IMG/VR virus record: IMGVR_UViG_3300042332_000715
Coordinates: 1-64,000 of that record
Direction: 5' to 3' (one strand)
Length of the DNA stretch: 64,000 bases
Source of the DNA: a virus
Under the pieces are notes generated by a model. The model saw only the letters and a list, made by a program, of their open reading frames with translations. It made no database searches and was not told where the DNA came from. This document shows, piece after piece, positions 7,105-15,038 of this stretch. Position 1 is the stretch's first letter; every line of letters starts with the position of its first letter. Both the position numbers and the translations under genes were made by a program.

Positions 7105-7908
7105 ATGTCCGTGTATTTTACAGCCATCGGGGGATTTGCGAATCAAGCTATCCAATACCTTGCAGCATCCAAACTTGCTCTAGAGCAAGGAACAGATGTA
7201 GTCTGTGATCTGAGCTTCCTAAATTCTCAAAATGAGAACCAGGGCTTCACTATGCGAAGTTATATGCTCGATAAATTACAGAACGCACCCAAGACCTGCG
7301 ATTATCCGCCAGCGGATTGCGAGGTGTTTCCGTGGGAAACCAACGACAACCCAAGCGGCAGATGCTTAGGCAACGTAAAGCTGCAAGGCTATTTCCAAAG
7401 GCTTTCAGCCTTACCAGATCGATATACTTCCTGTGGCATTTTGAAGGTTTACCTTCCGTTTAATGCTATGAAGGAGATTACCGATGGGCCGATGGCAATC
7501 GGCATCCACGTAAGACGTGGCGATTACGTCTCGAATCCTTCCGCGAACGCCTTTCATGGCGTATGCAGTATTGATTATTATATGGAAGCGTTGGACCATA
7601 TTAAGCGGGAGCAACTAGCTCATGATAAGGCTGTTTGCTGGATCGCCACCGACGATAGAGACTGGTGTTTTGAACGTCTGATCCCGAAGTTGAAACGGGA
7701 CTTCCTGTTCATTTCCGATTACACTAACAACGACGTAGAGGAATGGGATATGCTCTCAAACTGCGACGTTGGTATAATGGCCAATTCCAGCTATAGCTGG
7801 CTGGCCGCTTACGTTAGTGGCCATAACGAGTGGATTTATCCGCGTGATTGGCGAACTGGCTCGGGTCGGCTAGCCGACCATTGCCCTGACGCCTGGATTT
7901 GTATTTAA
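7105..7908 (+). CDS. GT11-type alpha-1,2-fucosyltransferase-like glycosyltransferase (267 aa)
   Basis: Residues about 131-141 carry GIHVRRGDYVS, the H-x-R-R-x-D donor-site motif of family GT11 fucosyltransferases. A second family hallmark, NSSYSWLAAYVSG, lies near 226-238 (usually N-S-T/S-F-S-W-W). Further conserved positions include a starting FANQAIQYLAA segment resembling the GLGNQ motif. The length suits the family. Role inferred: transfer of fucose or a related deoxysugar onto a glycan, either on virions or on the host surface to block superinfection. It follows AAAGGAGAT about 10 nt upstream. A perfect palindrome with GGCTAGCC (7868-7875) lies near its 3' end. Confidence 0.8.
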   Translation: MSVYFTAIGGFANQAIQYLAASKLALEQGTDVVCDLSFLNSQNENQGFTMRSYMLDKLQNAPKTCDYPPADCEVFPWETNDNPSGRCLGNVKLQGYFQRLSALPDRYTSCGILKVYLPFNAMKEITDGPMAIGIHVRRGDYVSNPSANAFHGVCSIDYYMEALDHIKREQLAHDKAVCWIATDDRDWCFERLIPKLKRDFLFISDYTNNDVEEWDMLSNCDVGIMANSSYSWLAAYVSGHNEWIYPRDWRTGSGRLADHCPDAWICI

Positions 7909-7927
7909 CTAGAGAGGAGAATTGAAA

Positions 7928-8188
7928 GTGATTACGATTAAGCACAAAGAGAAACGATTGACTGTTCTATCTGCTGTGTACCAAGCATTTATACACGACG
8001 GGAAGACGTATGTTGTTATCAGAAAACCTAATTCAACGTATATGACTATGGACGTGACAGGTACTCGTATTCCGTGCTTGAACATCAAATCTTTGTCCGT
8101 AGTGGCTTTCGAGCGTAACACGCTCGTTGAGCCTGTGGACTTGGAAATAACTGTCGCGCCGATGGATATCCCACTACCGGAAGCATAA
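7928..8188 (+). CDS. Hypothetical early protein (86 aa)
   Basis: A small beta-rich protein, start chosen as GTG at 7928. The GAGGAG at 7914-7919 is then 8 nt away, whereas the TTG at 7922 would be too close. Its stop at 8188 directly abuts the next ATG. No family recognised. Confidence 0.55.
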   Translation: MITIKHKEKRLTVLSAVYQAFIHDGKTYVVIRKPNSTYMTMDVTGTRIPCLNIKSLSVVAFERNTLVEPVDLEITVAPMDIPLPEA

Positions 8189-8635
8189 ATGGTTAGAATA
8201 ATCCCATCTGCCAAAGCAAAAGCCGAAGTTAGGTCCGCTATGCGGACGCTAGGGGCTAATTGCACGTTAGACGAAATCAAGGAATTAACAGGCTATCAGC
8301 CTGCCTTGATTCGGCAGATCATCAAGGAATCCAAGACTAAGCCCAAGAAAACTGGCGTTGTCTCCAAGACTCCCGAGGAGCGGGACGCTCCTGTGTTTAT
8401 TAAGGAAATCCAAAAGAACACTGGACTTGAATGTGTCAAGTTAGTTACGATTAGAGGCATGGACGAATGGATGCTACTTGCCCCTACAGGAGTGCCGCTA
8501 TTGCGGCTTATCGGAAAGGGCGATTTGATTCAATTCGCTAGAGCAGGTAAAGAGCCGTCAAAAGTCCTGCAAGGACTCAAGACGAGTGTTATTGAAGGTA
8601 GACGCCAAGCAAGGAAAAGGAAACGAAAAGTCTAA
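8189..8635 (+). CDS. Putative helix-turn-helix DNA-binding protein (148 aa)
   Basis: Residues about 8-48 (AKAEVRSAMRTLGANCTLDEIKELTGYQPALIRQII) fit a winged-helix or helix-turn-helix pattern. The protein ends in a strongly basic tail (GRRQARKRKRKV). A regulator or structural DNA-binding protein is likely. It abuts the upstream ORF and converges with the PhoH-like gene, overlapping its end by 4 bp. Confidence 0.55.
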   Translation: MVRIIPSAKAKAEVRSAMRTLGANCTLDEIKELTGYQPALIRQIIKESKTKPKKTGVVSKTPEERDAPVFIKEIQKNTGLECVKLVTIRGMDEWMLLAPTGVPLLRLIGKGDLIQFARAGKEPSKVLQGLKTSVIEGRRQARKRKRKV

Positions 8636-9282
8636 AGTCCCTTGAGTGCTGAGAGCACCTCGACGATAACTGGATGACGCATATTACAGCTTGCATCAAA
8701 TCGTTGGATACCAACGCTAGGCAGGCCGTCAACGGCCTTTAAGAAGATCGGATAACCTCCCATGCCTCTAGTATCCTGGGCGCAGTCGCCAATGATAGCT
8801 AGGCGACTGTCTTTGCCTAATCTAGTGACGAGTGCCCGAAACTCCTCTATAGATAAGTTCTGGGCTTCGTCAAGGATTACGAAGGCATTAGAGAACGTCA
8901 TTCCTTGGATGTAGGGAAGCGGATACGCTTCTATTAGGTCTGGATGAATCCCGAGGTCTTTGGCTATAGCGTGCATTGGTGCCAAGTATGGAGCCATTTT
9001 TTCGCTGGCCGTTCCTGGGATCGCCCCTAATTTCGATCTTCCCATTTCAAGCGGAGATCTGACATAGATGATCTTCTCAAATAGCCCCGATTCAATGGCT
9101 TGCTTTCCCCAGGCAAGGGCACACCAGCTTTTCCCTGTTCCTGCATCCCCTTCCAAGCAAACGATTGGTAGATTCTGAAAGAGGTACCAAGCGTTCTGCT
9201 GACTATCATTCAATCGAAATCTTTTGGGCATCTCGTGGAATGACTCAAGTTCCTGGTTTACTGGCCGTTTTCGCTTCGCCAT
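8632..9282 (-). CDS. PhoH-like P-loop ATPase (216 aa)
   Basis: The protein has Walker A GDAGTGKSW (about residues 45-53) and Walker B FVILDEAQNLS (about 132-142). Between them come the PhoH-specific block YVRSPLEMGRSKLGAIPG and, after Walker B, IGDCAQ (sensor region). This is the PhoH core without the N-terminal PIN domain of longer relatives. Phage PhoH proteins are common, with roles proposed in phosphate stress or RNA processing, none settled. It is encoded opposite to the surrounding early genes; a possible -10 (TATAAT on the minus strand, 9315-9320) lies about 33 nt upstream of the start. Confidence 0.85.
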   Translation of the reverse strand: MAKRKRPVNQELESFHEMPKRFRLNDSQQNAWYLFQNLPIVCLEGDAGTGKSWCALAWGKQAIESGLFEKIIYVRSPLEMGRSKLGAIPGTASEKMAPYLAPMHAIAKDLGIHPDLIEAYPLPYIQGMTFSNAFVILDEAQNLSIEEFRALVTRLGKDSRLAIIGDCAQDTRGMGGYPIFLKAVDGLPSVGIQRFDASCNMRHPVIVEVLSALKGL

Positions 9283-9349
9283 AAATGACTTTCTAAGGTA
9301 TGGAGGTACTTTTGATTATACCGTATTCATCCCAAACTTGACACCAAAA

Positions 9350-9646
9350 TCAATCCTCATCGCCGAGATCGGCGGAACGGTAGCCGAGATCCCAGAGAAT
9401 TTTAACCAAATCGGCTTCTAATTCTAAGACTGCTTGCTCGCTGAATCGCGGCTCGATTATGTGAATCAGCTCATGGAGCAAGGCACCTAGAAGGGCTTTG
9501 CCCTTCAGTTTGTGGTTGATCCAGATATGCTTGTGGGCTGTCCTCGAATCGTTCTCAACTAACCCGTCGTAGCCGGGAATGTTGGCGGTAGTTAGAGTCC
9601 AGTACCTTCCTCCTATTTTGACTCTGCGTGGATGGATTTCTGGCAT
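9350..9646 (-). CDS. HExxH zinc metallopeptidase-like protein (98 aa)
   Basis: Residues about 54-61 hold LLHELIHI, an H-E-x-x-H zinc motif. A downstream Glu cluster (SEQAVLELEADLVK) is placed as the third ligand of small SprT/gluzincin-like proteins. The N-terminus (PRRVKIGGRYWTLTTANIPG) is the short beta region typical of tiny phage metallopeptidases of this kind. Substrate unknown; DNA-bound protein removal (SprT role) and protein processing are both possible. Encoded on the minus strand next to the PhoH-like gene. Confidence 0.7.
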   Translation of the reverse strand: MPEIHPRRVKIGGRYWTLTTANIPGYDGLVENDSRTAHKHIWINHKLKGKALLGALLHELIHIIEPRFSEQAVLELEADLVKILWDLGYRSADLGDED

Positions 9647-9663
9647 TTTGAATCTCTTTATGT

Positions 9664-9706
9664 TATAATACGAAAGGCCGCAAGTCGTTCACTCTTGCGG
9701 CCTTTC
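9664..9706 (+). promoter_or_regulatory. Promoter and 5' hairpin of HNH cassette 1
   Basis: TATAAT at 9664-9669 follows TG with one base between (extended -10), so a good -35 is not needed. Three bases on, GAAAGGCCGCAAG (9672-9684) pairs perfectly with CTTGCGGCCTTTC (9694-9706). Transcription would start at or within the 5' arm, making a 5'-terminal hairpin. Cassettes 2 and 3 have the same arrangement. Confidence 0.6.
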
Positions 9707-9736
9707 TAACCATTATCAACTGAATAGGAGTATCAA

Positions 9737-10429
9737 ATGGCTAAGCCCATTATACCGTCTGAATCGTGGATTGCACCTGATTTTTCGCCAGAAACTTTCG
9801 GTCGTTTAACGACCATTAGTTCTCCTTATAAACCCGAAGGGGCGAAATCGCCCGTACAGGACTTTGTTTGTAGCTGCGGGAATAAGGTGACTAAGCCAGT
9901 ATCCAGCGTAAGATCCGGCAACACATCTAGCTGTGGTTGCATTAAAAGGGAGATACTAGAGAAACGAAACTATCGTCACGGAGGTTGTGGTAGCCTAGAA
10001 CATCAAAATTATACGGCTATGCTACAACGCTGCTACTACGAAGCAGGTGAGACGTACAAAAATTACGGAGCACGCGGTATAAAAGTCTGCGACCGGTGGC
10101 TTGAGCCAGATGGTCGCGGCTTCGCTAATTTCCTCGCTGATATGGGTCCACGACCCGAACTCACATCAACAGTAGAGAGAAAAGATCCAAACAAGGACTA
10201 CAGCCCAGATAACTGCTGCTGGCTTCCCAAGAGATTACAAGGCCGGAATCAAAGGAGAAGCCACATGGTCACTATAGGAGACAGAACGCAATGCGTTGCA
10301 GCATGGGCAGAAGAATACGGCATAAAGGCGTCTACTGTATTCGACAGAATATATTTCGGATGGGAACCAGAAGAAGCTATAACCCTACCTGTAGGAGCTA
10401 AGAGGAAAAAACCTTTGATCCGAAACTAG
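9737..10429 (+). CDS. HNH-type homing endonuclease-like protein, copy 1 (230 aa)
   Basis: It shares with three other genes here the order: a PETFGRLTT opening, a Cys4 zinc ribbon (CSCGN then SCGC), NYGARGIKVCDRWLEPDGRG, FLADMGPRP, an acidic/basic core, then DYSPDNCCWL and a C-terminal helix-turn-helix (TQCVAAWAEEYGIKASTVFDRI). The core matches the HNH/AP2-associated free-standing endonucleases of phages. In this copy the expected His in the H-S-I-D-R-I-D block is changed (TSTVERKDPN), so catalysis may be lost. It has its own promoter and 5' hairpin. Its last 32 bp overlap the convergent metallophosphoesterase gene. Confidence 0.75.
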   Translation: MAKPIIPSESWIAPDFSPETFGRLTTISSPYKPEGAKSPVQDFVCSCGNKVTKPVSSVRSGNTSSCGCIKREILEKRNYRHGGCGSLEHQNYTAMLQRCYYEAGETYKNYGARGIKVCDRWLEPDGRGFANFLADMGPRPELTSTVERKDPNKDYSPDNCCWLPKRLQGRNQRRSHMVTIGDRTQCVAAWAEEYGIKASTVFDRIYFGWEPEEAITLPVGAKRKKPLIRN

Positions 10430-11150
10430 CGACTCCATCGCTAATGATTACTGGGTATAGATTGAAAGTCCCATCCTCCCTGAAGTAGCATAAACCGACG
10501 CAATGCACCCATTTGTTCGGTGCATTGCGCATGTAACTTGGGTTTCTGTCGCACAAGCATCCAAGCGATGTGGCGACATGCTTGATAGACACGTCGATAG
10601 GGCTTACAGCCGTACTTTGCTGGAAATCGTGAATGTGACCGTAGATTAGGTTACGTCCGAAGCTACTAACATGCTTGGCAGCATGATTTTGGGTCGTGTA
10701 CAGACCGTGAGTGGAGTACAAATTGCCGATTCGATGGCATTCGTTGTACTGCAAGTGCTTGATTTTGTAGCCAGCTTTACGCCTTTCCTTGAACTGTAAC
10801 CCTTTGTCTACTTCGACCAGACCTCGCACAGCGGGGTTTTGGTCTATGTAGGTATAGGCTCTATTTTCGTGATTGCCTTCATGGTACACCACGTTTTGGC
10901 AATGCTTAGTCAATCGGTCAAATAACTTGTTCCCTTCGTCAAATTCCTTGGCCATATCGATACTGGCCTTATGCACCACAGATTCGCGTATGTGCCTAGA
11001 ACAAGGATCATAATCAAGATAATCGCCCAATATGGTTATCACGTCAGGCTTAAACCAGTGGACGATCTTTAGGGCCGTTTCCACGGCCTGTTCGCTGTGG
11101 TAAGGAACGTGTGTATCGGGCCAGTAGACTACTTTCAATGGTTCAGCCAT
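10398..11150 (-). CDS. Calcineurin-like metallophosphoesterase (250 aa)
   Basis: The metallophosphoesterase motif series is complete: PDTHVPYH (D-x-H, about residues 11-18), ILGDYLDYD (G-D-x2-D), YHEGNHENR (G-N-H-E/D), STHG and YGHIHDFQ (G-H-x-H). These ligands bind two metal ions and hydrolyse phosphomono- or diesters; substrate unknown. It is separate from the Mre11-type nuclease at 33848. Encoded on the minus strand; no strong promoter seen upstream. Confidence 0.85.
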   Translation of the reverse strand: MAEPLKVVYWPDTHVPYHSEQAVETALKIVHWFKPDVITILGDYLDYDPCSRHIRESVVHKASIDMAKEFDEGNKLFDRLTKHCQNVVYHEGNHENRAYTYIDQNPAVRGLVEVDKGLQFKERRKAGYKIKHLQYNECHRIGNLYSTHGLYTTQNHAAKHVSSFGRNLIYGHIHDFQQSTAVSPIDVSIKHVATSLGCLCDRNPSYMRNAPNKWVHCVGLCYFREDGTFNLYPVIISDGVASFGSKVFSS

Positions 11151-11193
11151 TTTTTCTTTTTACCCTTATTTTGATAAATTTCCATCTACGGCA

Positions 11194-11222
11194 TTGACGA
11201 TAACGGCTAATAGCCGTATCAT
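11194..11222 (+). promoter_or_regulatory. Promoter for sigma-like gene
   Basis: TTGACG (11194-11199), 17-bp spacer, TATCAT (11217-11222). The spacer and -10 edge contain the hairpin ACGGCTAATAGCCGT. An AAAGGAG ribosome-binding site precedes the ATG at 11264. Confidence 0.55.
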
Positions 11223-11263
11223 TCGGGGGTCAGCAACAATTCACTTAAAGGAGACTGAGAACT

Positions 11264-11731
11264 ATGGTTACAATCACCCCTGAAATGGATGCCGCCTTGG
11301 ATCACCAAGCCAAATGGATGATATCCATTATAGGTAAATACGTTCGTAAATACCACAGATTTGCAGATGCCGAAGAACTTTTTGCGGACTTTGTGGCGTT
11401 TTATCTCGAAAACCGCCACCATTTCAATCCAGAGCGTGGAGCACGCTCGACGTTTGTGTTCCAGCTATTCAGATCGTTCACGTTCCGAAAAGCAAGAAAA
11501 ATTAGAATAACTACACGGAATGTTGTCGCCGACGTGCCGGTGGTTGCACTAGAATACGATGAGGATGAGATTGAACTGCTAGAGCAGTTCGCTGTCCAAC
11601 CGAGGAAGTCGGCTAGCCGACTCGCTAAAGATATGGGCCGCAAAGAGCGGCATATTGAAGAAACGCTTGATTCGCTGAAAGCGAAAATAGCACAACGACA
11701 ACGTAAAGAAAGGGCAGTAGTATGCAAGTAG
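11264..11731 (+). CDS. Sigma factor-like protein (155 aa)
   Basis: Residues about 22-75 read like sigma70 region 2 (KYHRFADAEELFADFVAFYLEN, then FNPERGARSTFVFQLFRSFTFRKARK). After an acidic linker (EYDEDEIELLEQF), residues about 115-145 (SASRLAKDMGRKERHIEETLDSLKAKI) fit a region-4-type helix-turn-helix. The size and two-domain plan match small alternative sigma factors. It may direct host RNA polymerase to later phage promoters, which could explain the very regular boxes seen here. An anti-sigma or DNA-binding regulator is the alternative. Confidence 0.65.
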   Translation: MVTITPEMDAALDHQAKWMISIIGKYVRKYHRFADAEELFADFVAFYLENRHHFNPERGARSTFVFQLFRSFTFRKARKIRITTRNVVADVPVVALEYDEDEIELLEQFAVQPRKSASRLAKDMGRKERHIEETLDSLKAKIAQRQRKERAVVCK

Positions 11732-12090
11732 ATTTACAAGTAGAAGTCCCGAAGGGATATGAGTTGACTGGGGAATATCGGGCACCTGCAATAAAGGAGC
11801 ACTTCCTCAATACAAACGGCGATGCTGAAATGTGCTACAGAGAGTATGATGTCGCACGGTTGATTCTCCGCAAAGTCGATACGTGGCGTGACGCCACCTT
11901 GGATGATCTCAAACGGGTTATGGACGGTGAAACCGTCGAATGTCGATACGTTGATAGAAATCACGCATATTACGGATTCCGGCTAGCCGGATGGAACACA
12001 AATGACAACAAACGCCCGGTGTGGGCTATGTTGATGCTAGAAATGCCATCAGAACTGTATTATGCTTCAGTAGTACAAGTCAAAGAATGA
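11722..12090 (+). CDS. Hypothetical protein, paralogue of next gene (122 aa)
   Basis: It begins with a EVPKGYELTGEYRAPAIKEHF segment that aligns with IPEGYALDRIGYPMPGEKF in the following gene, so both share a small beta domain of phage early proteins. Ends in WAMLMLEMPSELYYASVVQV. It overlaps the sigma-like gene by 10 bp and couples to the next gene through ATGA at 12087. The palindrome GGCTAGCC (11981-11988) lies in the gene. Function unknown. Confidence 0.6.
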   Translation: MQVDLQVEVPKGYELTGEYRAPAIKEHFLNTNGDAEMCYREYDVARLILRKVDTWRDATLDDLKRVMDGETVECRYVDRNHAYYGFRLAGWNTNDNKRPVWAMLMLEMPSELYYASVVQVKE

Positions 12091-12416
12091 TCTCCGGCAT
12101 ACCAGAGGGCTACGCCCTCGACCGTATCGGCTATCCAATGCCTGGCGAGAAATTCATCGGGCACACCGGAGTCGTTTACGACTATCCAGATTGCGATGTA
12201 GAGATTCAGCATCCAGTGGCGATTGTATCGCCGAAGGAAGGCTGGAAGATACTACGAGCTATCGCCTGGGACGGCCAGCCGACTAGAGCGAGATTCAGAA
12301 CCCGCAAGAACGACCCTTGGCATTTCGGGTACTTAGTTTCCTATCGGCCTGGGGTTTGTAAATGGCAGGCCGACGATGGTAGATGGTTTAGAGTTTGCGA
12401 AACGTGGAGAGTGTAG
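12087..12416 (+). CDS. Hypothetical protein, paralogue of previous gene (109 aa)
   Basis: Start chosen at ATG 12087 because it overlaps the previous TGA (ATGA) and gives an N-terminus alignable with its neighbour. A longer frame opening upstream at 12021 would lie inside that neighbour. Beta-rich with several Trp (HFGYLVSYRPGVCKWQADDGRWFRVCETW). Function unknown. The HNH cassette 2 promoter follows within 7 bp of its stop. Confidence 0.6.
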   Translation: MISGIPEGYALDRIGYPMPGEKFIGHTGVVYDYPDCDVEIQHPVAIVSPKEGWKILRAIAWDGQPTRARFRTRKNDPWHFGYLVSYRPGVCKWQADDGRWFRVCETWRV

Positions 12417-12422
12417 TTAATT

Positions 12423-12451
12423 TTGACAATCCCATCGAAATACTGTAGAAT
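12423..12451 (+). promoter_or_regulatory. Promoter of HNH cassette 2
   Basis: Consensus TTGACA (12423-12428), 17-bp spacer, TAGAAT (12446-12451). The promoter and the bases from about 12488 into the gene are nearly identical to those of cassette 3. Confidence 0.8.
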
Positions 12452-12453
12452 AC

Positions 12454-12487
12454 GAAAGGCTAGTAAGGTGGTACTTACTAGCCTTTC
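12454..12487 (+). promoter_or_regulatory. 5'-terminal hairpin of HNH cassette 2 transcript
   Basis: GAAAGGCTAGTAAG (12454-12467) pairs over 14 bp with CTTACTAGCCTTTC (12474-12487). The outer GAAAGG/CCTTTC is shared with cassettes 1 and 3. The inner pairs differ but remain complementary, so structure rather than sequence is kept. Confidence 0.75.
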
Positions 12488-12516
12488 TAACCACTCAAAA
12501 TAGGACAGTATTTCAA

Positions 12517-13197
12517 ATGGCTGATTACATTGTAATCAACGGTATCCGTATTGCAAGTGATTTTGAACCAGAAACCTTCGGTCGTTTAACGACCATAGGT
12601 CCGAGGTTTATGGTAGGGAGAAGATCTTATCAAGTGTGTCAATGTAACTGTGGTGCGATTAAGGTGATAGCTACGTCGTCTTTAATGTCCGGCTATACTG
12701 TAAGTTGCGGATGCCAACGTAACGAAACTAATAGCAAACGCCTAACCAGACATGGTAAAGTACGAACTTCTGTATATAGGGCTTGGCAACACATGAAAGG
12801 TCGTTGTTACGATAAAAACGATGTAATGTATCCATGCTATGGCGGGCGTGGCATCAAAGTATGCGACCGCTGGCTTGAGCCAGATGGTCGCGGCTTTATA
12901 AATTTCTTAGAAGACATGGGACAGAAGCCCAGTCCGAAACATTCGATTGATCGAATAGATAACGACGGCAACTACGAGCCAGATAATTGCCGTTGGGCAA
13001 CTTTGTCTGAGCAGGCACGCAATAAAACTACTAATCGTTATGTAACTGCGTTCGGCCAAACGCGACCATTGGTGGAATTAGTCGAGCAGTATTCCTTACC
13101 TTATTCCATTGTATTTTATAGGATACAAGATGGCTGGTCGCCAGAAGATGCACTTACTAAGCCGCTTGGGAGCAGACGTGACAAGAAAAACCCTTAA
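12517..13197 (+). CDS. HNH-type homing endonuclease-like protein, copy 2 (226 aa)
   Basis: Zinc-ribbon Cys pairs (CQCNCG and SCGCQ) lie around residues 45-70. Then come YGGRGIKVCDRWLEPDGRG, a FLEDMGQKP loop and the nuclease core KHSIDRIDNDGNYEPDNCRWA with the His and Asn expected of an HNH site. A C-terminal helix-turn-helix ends with WSPEDALTKPLG. The first ~95 coding bases and ~25 upstream bases are the same as in copy 3, showing recent duplication. The gene ends inside the start region of the SNF2-type helicase, suggesting insertion at that gene's start. Confidence 0.8.
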   Translation: MADYIVINGIRIASDFEPETFGRLTTIGPRFMVGRRSYQVCQCNCGAIKVIATSSLMSGYTVSCGCQRNETNSKRLTRHGKVRTSVYRAWQHMKGRCYDKNDVMYPCYGGRGIKVCDRWLEPDGRGFINFLEDMGQKPSPKHSIDRIDNDGNYEPDNCRWATLSEQARNKTTNRYVTAFGQTRPLVELVEQYSLPYSIVFYRIQDGWSPEDALTKPLGSRRDKKNP

Positions 13198-14515
13198 ACA
13201 GCACCAGATCGAAGCCGTCGATTTTGCCGTCAAGAATAACGGCAAAATCATTAACGGCGATACGGTCGGTCTTGGCAAGAGCCTCAGCACTATCGGCTAC
13301 TTCGAAAAGCTGGACAAGTGGCCAGTATTGGTCGTATGTCCGTCTAGTGTTAAGTATCACTGGAAGAATGAGTTTGAGGAATACATCGGCGACAAGGCTA
13401 TCGTAGTAGAGGGCGAAACGCTCTGCGAGGGCGAAATACGCCACAGATGCGTAATCATTAACTACGACATTCTAGCTTCCCAGCTAGCTTGGCTTTGTGA
13501 ACAGAACTTCGAATGTGTAGTGTTTGATGAATGCCAGATGCTAGCCAACCTTACGACCGGATGGACAAAAGCTGCTCGTATCCTCGCAAAGCGATGTCCG
13601 AGGGTCATGGGTTTAAGTGCTACTCCGATAAACAATCGGCCAGCCGATTTCTGGCCTGTGTTGAACATGGTTCGACCTGACCTATTCCCGTCTTTCAAAG
13701 AGTACGCATGGAAGTATTGTGCTCCGACACTCAACTTCGGGCGTTGGGAATATAAAGGTGCTGAGAACATGGATCAGTTACACGGAATCCTGAAAGGATT
13801 TATGATCCGCAGGAACAAGAGCGTCCTTAATCTCCCGCCGCAAACCTTGCGGATAGAGTTCGTGGACATGGTAAACAGAGAAGCCTACGATCTATTGCAC
13901 CGAGAGTACGTTACTGCGTCTAGACGCAGCAGGTTCGGCGGAAAGAATGCCGGTGCATACCGGCTAACTTTATTGCAAAATCTGCTTATGCTGGTGGCTC
14001 GCTGTAAAGCGAGAAGCACAGTCGAATGGATTCGGAACTACCTCGACACAAATCCTAATGAAAAGCTGATAGCTTTCTGCACGCATACGCAGATGCTAGA
14101 CGTTATCCATCGACGTGGAGCACCGGAAGGGCAGTCGATGTTCATTAACGGTAGTGTCGCTTCGAAGCGACGAACCGAACTAATACAGAGGTTCCAGACT
14201 GATCCTAGCTGTAGGCTAGCCGTATGTAACATTAAGGCCGCAGGAGCGGGTATCACGCTCACAGCGGCTACTAAGGCGGTAGTCTGCGAACTTCCCTGGA
14301 CAGCCAAAGATATCACGCAGATCATGGGAAGGAATCACCGGATCGGTCAGACCCGCGAAACGGAGATGATTTTTCTCTTGACCAAAGATACTATCGAAGA
14401 AAAACTTTGTAGGGTGATTCAGGAGAAGCAGGCTATCCACGAAGCGATCATCGAAGGCAAGAAACTAAACGACCTACCGATCCACAAGATGCTGGAAATG
14501 GAGATGGGAAAATAA
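13178..14515 (+). CDS. SNF2/DEAD-type superfamily 2 helicase (445 aa)
   Basis: Helicase motifs appear in order: LKQHQIEAV (Q-like), GDTVGLGKSLST (Walker A), VVFDECQML (DExx box), GLSATPINN (motif III), FINGSVASKRRTEL (motif IV region), AAGAGITLTAA (motif V) and QIMGRNHRIGQTRET (motif VI). The H-R-I-G-Q wording is typical of SNF2/SMARCAL1-like translocases. In phages such proteins (T4 UvsW role) remodel forks and recombination intermediates. I chose GTG 13178 as start: GGGAG lies 5 nt upstream and the longer ATG options lie deep inside the HNH gene. It couples to the next gene by TAATG. Confidence 0.9.
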   Translation: MTRKTLKQHQIEAVDFAVKNNGKIINGDTVGLGKSLSTIGYFEKLDKWPVLVVCPSSVKYHWKNEFEEYIGDKAIVVEGETLCEGEIRHRCVIINYDILASQLAWLCEQNFECVVFDECQMLANLTTGWTKAARILAKRCPRVMGLSATPINNRPADFWPVLNMVRPDLFPSFKEYAWKYCAPTLNFGRWEYKGAENMDQLHGILKGFMIRRNKSVLNLPPQTLRIEFVDMVNREAYDLLHREYVTASRRSRFGGKNAGAYRLTLLQNLLMLVARCKARSTVEWIRNYLDTNPNEKLIAFCTHTQMLDVIHRRGAPEGQSMFINGSVASKRRTELIQRFQTDPSCRLAVCNIKAAGAGITLTAATKAVVCELPWTAKDITQIMGRNHRIGQTRETEMIFLLTKDTIEEKLCRVIQEKQAIHEAIIEGKKLNDLPIHKMLEMEMGK

Positions 14516-14814
14516 TGGGAACGGTATACGCAATCGTCTGCGACGAAGTCAGAGAGAAAATAGACCCTAGCTCAATTAGTGGCAATCACAATAAACTACA
14601 TCGCATATGCGAGCCTGGGCATCCCATCGGAGCTGTCGCGTTGTTCGCCTTATGGAGTAGATGGGAGTGGTTCCCGATTACGCTAGCGGCGGATACCGCC
14701 GTGGAAGATCCCCTTACCGGGCTTCAACCCTACGACGACTACCGCGACGTAACGTCGCAGGTACTTGCGGCCTATAATGACTATTACGACACAGACCTAC
14801 AATACACACCATGA
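14515..14814 (+). CDS. Hypothetical protein (99 aa)
   Basis: An acidic protein with several aspartate/tyrosine-rich C-terminal residues (YDDYRDVTSQVLAAYNDYYDTDLQY). No family recognised. Coupled on both sides (TAATG with the helicase, 4-bp overlap with the next ORF), hence probably translated. Confidence 0.55.
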   Translation: MGTVYAIVCDEVREKIDPSSISGNHNKLHRICEPGHPIGAVALFALWSRWEWFPITLAADTAVEDPLTGLQPYDDYRDVTSQVLAAYNDYYDTDLQYTP

Positions 14815-15038
14815 CCAAACAAGTCCCCCTCACAGAAGTTCCGACCGATCTACAGGAAAATTTCAAGGATTTCTGTAGAATAAACGATTGGACCGAAGCA
14901 GAAGTGCTGACGCACCTAATGCTTTATGCACTGAAACAAGATGTAAACCTAGCGATTCCACTTCATTCTCAACGGACAGGTATGTACCTGAAAAAAGAAA
15001 AATGGTTACACGAACAATTGCAGCGTTTGGGTTGGTAG
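14811..15038 (+). CDS. Hypothetical protein (75 aa)
   Basis: Helical throughout, with an EVPTDLQENFKDFCRINDWTEAEVLTHLMLYAL stretch (residues about 8-40) that could be a ribbon-helix-helix or small helical-bundle domain. No clear signature. Its last 37 bp overlap the start of the secreted serine protease gene. Confidence 0.5.
   Translation: MTKQVPLTEVPTDLQENFKDFCRINDWTEAEVLTHLMLYALKQDVNLAIPLHSQRTGMYLKKEKWLHEQLQRLGW

Noticed and set aside
9338-9343. TTGACA as a rightward promoter between the two minus-strand genes
   Set aside because: No -10 box at 16-18 bp downstream, and no rightward gene follows until cassette 1, which has its own extended -10.
14888-15001. Longer N-terminus for the serine protease
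   Set aside because: It would place 38 polar residues ahead of a perfect signal peptide and lies in another gene's frame; ATG 15002 is favoured.
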